Origin: Paragordius varius
Taxonomy: Eukaryota; Nematomorpha
Length of the DNA: 64,000 nt
NCBI GenBank assembly: GCA_964247055.1
Contig: OZ176056.1
Span: 3,968,001 to 4,032,000, forward strand
Direction of reading: 5' to 3'
Shown here one piece after another: positions 60,913-64,000 of this stretch (positions are counted from its first letter, which is position 1; each line of letters starts with the position of its first letter). The position numbers were made by a program, and so were the translations under genes. The notes under the pieces were generated by a model. It did no database searches. It worked only from the letters and a program-made list of their open reading frames with translations, and was not told the DNA's origin.

Positions 60913-63900
60913 GTTTAAAAAGCACTACTTTAAGCCCCTCCGACTTTCAAATCATTTGGAATGCGCCCACAGAAGTTTGTGGAAAACGGTAAAATACTAT
61001 GTACCTTAAAATTATTTACAAAACATGACCAATTATTTAATATAATTTTTGTTTAATATTGAGGCATGGTAAAGGCGGTATATAAAATAATTAGGATATC
61101 TTACTAAAATATTAGTCCAAGGTGCATTTATGGTAACCTATAATATCGAAAGAATACTAACCAAATTTAAATCATTGAACCCAGATGATGAAATTTAAAC
61201 GATTCTGAAATGGCTTATCGTATATAACTAATTAAAAAAATATATTTTTACAAATACTTAATCCAAAAATATTGTCAAGAATATTTTAATAGATAGCAAA
61301 CAGAAAAGGTTTTAACCATGTTGGGGTTCGTATAAACCATAAGATCAAATAAAACATATCGAAATCACCAGATTTTAAGTGTCAAAACTAAACAAATCAC
61401 ATTTTTAATTTACATCAGATATGGTCATAATTTGAATCTCTCATCGTATGGGATCATTGCAAATAATGGAGAACGATGGAACGGGGAATTAATTAATTTG
61501 CTCTATATAACTCAAATGGGTCTGTGGCCTCGGTTAGTTGTAAGAAATTCCCGAAATAAATCCAGAAATACGCTAGAAATTGATGAAATCATCAACGACG
61601 GTCTACCACATAAAGCTAATTTACAAGCACATTTTCAAAAATTAAAATCTGATATTAACAAATATATACCTGACCCTAATTATTCGGTAGATATATTAAA
61701 TTAACACTAATTTTATTGATCATAATTCTAACTTTTTATTGTAATTGTTATTTTCTCAAGGGATTAGCCGTATTTGATATGGAGGAATATTTACCCAATT
61801 GGAACAACATGCGCTTTGGTACCTACCTAAAATACTGGGTATTTTTGTAATTTAATGTATTCCCTTTGTGTTAAATTTGAGTTATAATTTAAATAAATCA
61901 AAACATTTAATACTATTACATTATTTTTAAAATTATCCCTTAAACGACAATAATAATTGAGAATTAGTATAGGAAGTTATTTTATTCTCCTATTTCCAAT
62001 TTAGATATCGGAAATTTTTCAGTATATTAGTGGCTCTAATGCCATACAACTAATATAAATGAACTGGCGAAAATGTGCAAAAGAGCTGATAATTTTAGTT
62101 TTTTGGGTGGTAATATTAAAAATATTTAAAGACAATTTTTTTGTTAAAAGGTTCACAAAATTATTTGAATATCTTCACACAGATTGATAGTTGCGGTTTC
62201 AGATGCACTATTTCAATCATAAAAAGATTAGTTTGAAAAATATAATAAATTTTATTACTTTTAAGGAATTTAATTTAGTTAACCTTCTTTTTTATATTTT
62301 TCTATTAAGCATTATGCCCAAAAGATATACAAATCGGAACATCCCAATGTTAATAAAAGCTATGCAATAACTTATGCAGGAAAGGAATTTGAAGCTGGAT
62401 TAAAGCATATGATTTTAGAAACATTGTTCAAAGCCAAAGCTCAAAGACCCAAGGCGCTTTGGGGTTACTGGGGTTATCCCAAGTGTACCAGGTTTAAAAC
62501 ACAGATGACTTGATATACATAATTAATTTTATATATTACTTAGGTTATTACACAGTCTAAAGTAATTGGGCATTTTTATAGGATGGGCATAAAATCTTAT
62601 TTCCTTAAACACATCCAATTCATAAAAAATTCACCCATGAACATTCAATTTATTCATCCTTAAATTTTAGTTTTTTAAGGTAAATAAAACCGAAGCGATA
62701 TTACTTTAAACAAAGTTTAACATTTTTTCTCCTTTATGACTTTTTTCATAAATGTTGAAAAACATTTTTGAAAAGGTCAAATAGGTAATATTTCTTTCAA
62801 AAAGCCTAATAAAGTTTCATTCAAATTGATTGAATACGCGAAAATATGTACGCAACCTTTATTTTGGCCAATGGCAGAAAGGAAAATATATGTTTTTTTA
62901 ACATTCTGAATCAGGTTTACAACACAAATGACTTGGTGGGCCGGACATTCGGATTAAAAAATTCGATGGGCTGCATTCGTAAAAATATGGTTAATTGACA
63001 AATATTTTATTAGCTATAAAAGATAAGACTGTAAAAAATACCATTTATTTAAATAATTTTAGCTATTTTATTGCTGAAATTCGAGACTTATGCAAAAAAT
63101 TTGTTCAAGGACAGTTTTTTTAACATTAATTTTGCAAAATTTTATTTAAAGTTTTTCGCGGGCTGGAAAAATATTTCAGAGAGCTTGATGCGGCCACTGG
63201 CCACAGGCCTCGGACACCCTTGTTATAAGTAAATCAAAATGATGTTACTAAAAATTGGAGAGATGTAATATTAAATATTTTTTTGAATTTACAGGACTTT
63301 AAATGATTTACAATGTGATTCGGTTAAACGTAGACAAAACAATGAAATAAAATGGATGTTTCATCATTCCGAAGCCCTATTCCCCGCCATGTATTTGAAT
63401 GAAAAAGCCCTGCCTGATGTGGAACATCGTGGCATATTTATGATAAAGAGTACAAATTTCTAATTTTAAAATTTTAAAGTTTAAAACATATTTTGAGGAA
63501 TTATTTGTTTTCAGTGAAAATTATAATACTCATACAGACATATGAGACAAATATATATTTTCAAAGACAACCACTTGATTTTTCAATCATAAATTTTTGA
63601 TTACAATTGAATTATGTTAAAATTTACATTTTTATTTCTTATTTTACAAGTTAAAACAAAGAGTTAGTTTAAGTTTTAACATGTATAGGGCTGTATTGAA
63701 AAATATTTGTCTTATGTTGTTTTCTTTAAATAATTTTTTTTACTATTTATATATATATAAATATAGTGATGCTAGAAAGTCGCCGGGTTCGTAGACTTGT
63801 GTCAAAACCCCTACCTATTTATGCCTACATTCGTTACACGTTTCAGAATTCACCTATCTATTCATTTCTGACAGCGAGAGATTTCGAAAATAATATTGGT

Positions 63901-63930
63901 CAGGCAATCGATACCGGATTAAATGGGATT
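60913..63930 (+). CDS. GH56 hyaluronidase, copy 2 (open in all visible exons, 3' end outside window)
   Basis: Exons 60913-60988, 61419-61686, 61761-61838, 62310-62491, 63295-63449 and 63767-63930 all have GT-AG borders and join in one frame. Visible family marks are FQIIWNAPTEVCGKR (first barrel strand with its Cys), GLAVFDMEEYLPNW with the catalytic Asp and Glu, RPKALWGYWGYPKC, EALFPAMYLNEKALPD, and PIYAYIRYTF with FENNIGQAIDTGLNGI. The two last exons (WGS..DFGDC and the Cys-rich end) would lie beyond 64000. The first exon has no signal peptide of its own; it needs an upstream exon in phase 1 (one may be the distant exon at 46501), or starts at the ATG at 60903 and is then not secreted. In the mature enzyme five or more Cys would pair as in other family members. 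Confidence 0.85.
62915..63230. mobile_element. hAT-like MITE in hyaluronidase intron, copy 2
   Basis: Orthologous to 52255-52562: GGTTTACAACACAAATGACT then TGGTGGGCC at the left, and GCGGCCACTGGCCACAGGCC at the right. It was inherited through the duplication. Confidence 0.55.
63512..63745. mobile_element. Tc1-type MITE, family T1, copy 2 of the duplicate
   Basis: Orthologous to 52854-53114 and more decayed: it begins CAGTGAAAATTATAATACTC then ATACAGACATATGAGACAAA, and the right inverted repeat is largely eroded (TTTGTCTTATGTTGTTTTCT). Confidence 0.6.
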
Positions 63931-64000
63931 GTAAATACTATTATTTATAGAATATTATTTTTTAATTAATTAATGTTCCCTTATATCAGGGATGTCCAAC

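Larger units (their letters stand above)
55830..64000 (+). repeat. segmental tandem duplication, copy 2 (runs off the window)
   Basis: Colinear with 46793-53520, including introns, apart from a 1.9-kb block (56025-57940) that copy 1 lacks. The left homology edge is near 55830 (AATTCAATCCGGCTT at 55861, matching 46827). Confidence 0.9.

Noticed and set aside
1-64000. tRNA, rRNA, CRISPR arrays, bacterial operons
   Set aside because: No cloverleaf-like segments with A and B boxes, no rRNA-like conserved strings and no regular spacer-repeat arrays were seen; the split genes show this is animal DNA.

Overview
This is a very AT-rich (visibly well over 70% A+T) window of an invertebrate animal genome. 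Genes are split by GT-AG introns, and the spaces between them are full of (AT)n microsatellites and small DNA-transposon derivatives. One gene encodes a C3G/RAPGEF1-type Rap exchange factor, a metazoan family, and another is an animal GH56 hyaluronidase. The proteins are unusually rich in Asn, Lys and Ser. I cannot name the phylum with confidence; the Helitron-like ends recall arthropod elements, but that is only a hint.

Layout. 1-12 kb: no complete recognised gene. It holds a decayed Tc1/mariner-like transposase, a Helitron-like repeat block, a long inverted repeat, a piggyBac-like MITE, and an orphan minus-strand coding segment (7.7-8.3 kb) in two parts separated by 24 bases. 12.2-22.2 kb: minus strand, a neprilysin-like M13 metallopeptidase in at least eight exons, with zinc-binding HEMVH and the downstream ESLSD segment; its 3' part was not found. 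22.2-26.6 kb: mostly transposon remnants. 26.6-38.6 kb: minus strand, the C3G/RAPGEF1 orthologue, which I could follow through 20 exons with consistent splice phases. It predicts about 2095 residues, roughly twice the human length, because of disordered insertions, one of them inside the RasGEF domain. 38.6-46.4 kb: repeats only, including a second Helitron-like block. 46.5-64.0 kb: plus strand, a tandemly duplicated locus. Each copy has an unknown Asn-rich exon pair ('A') followed by a GH56 hyaluronidase. Copy 1 keeps A open but its hyaluronidase frame is interrupted; copy 2 keeps the hyaluronidase exons open but its A frame is interrupted. A single signal-peptide exon at 46501 has a splice phase that fits both the A exon and the first hyaluronidase exon. 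A third Helitron-like block sits only in copy 2, so it is likely younger than the duplication, whereas hAT-like and Tc1-like MITEs in the same introns of both copies are older.

No operons, tRNAs, rRNAs, CRISPR arrays or virus-derived elements were recognised. Exon limits come from reading splice signals by eye and should be treated as predictions.
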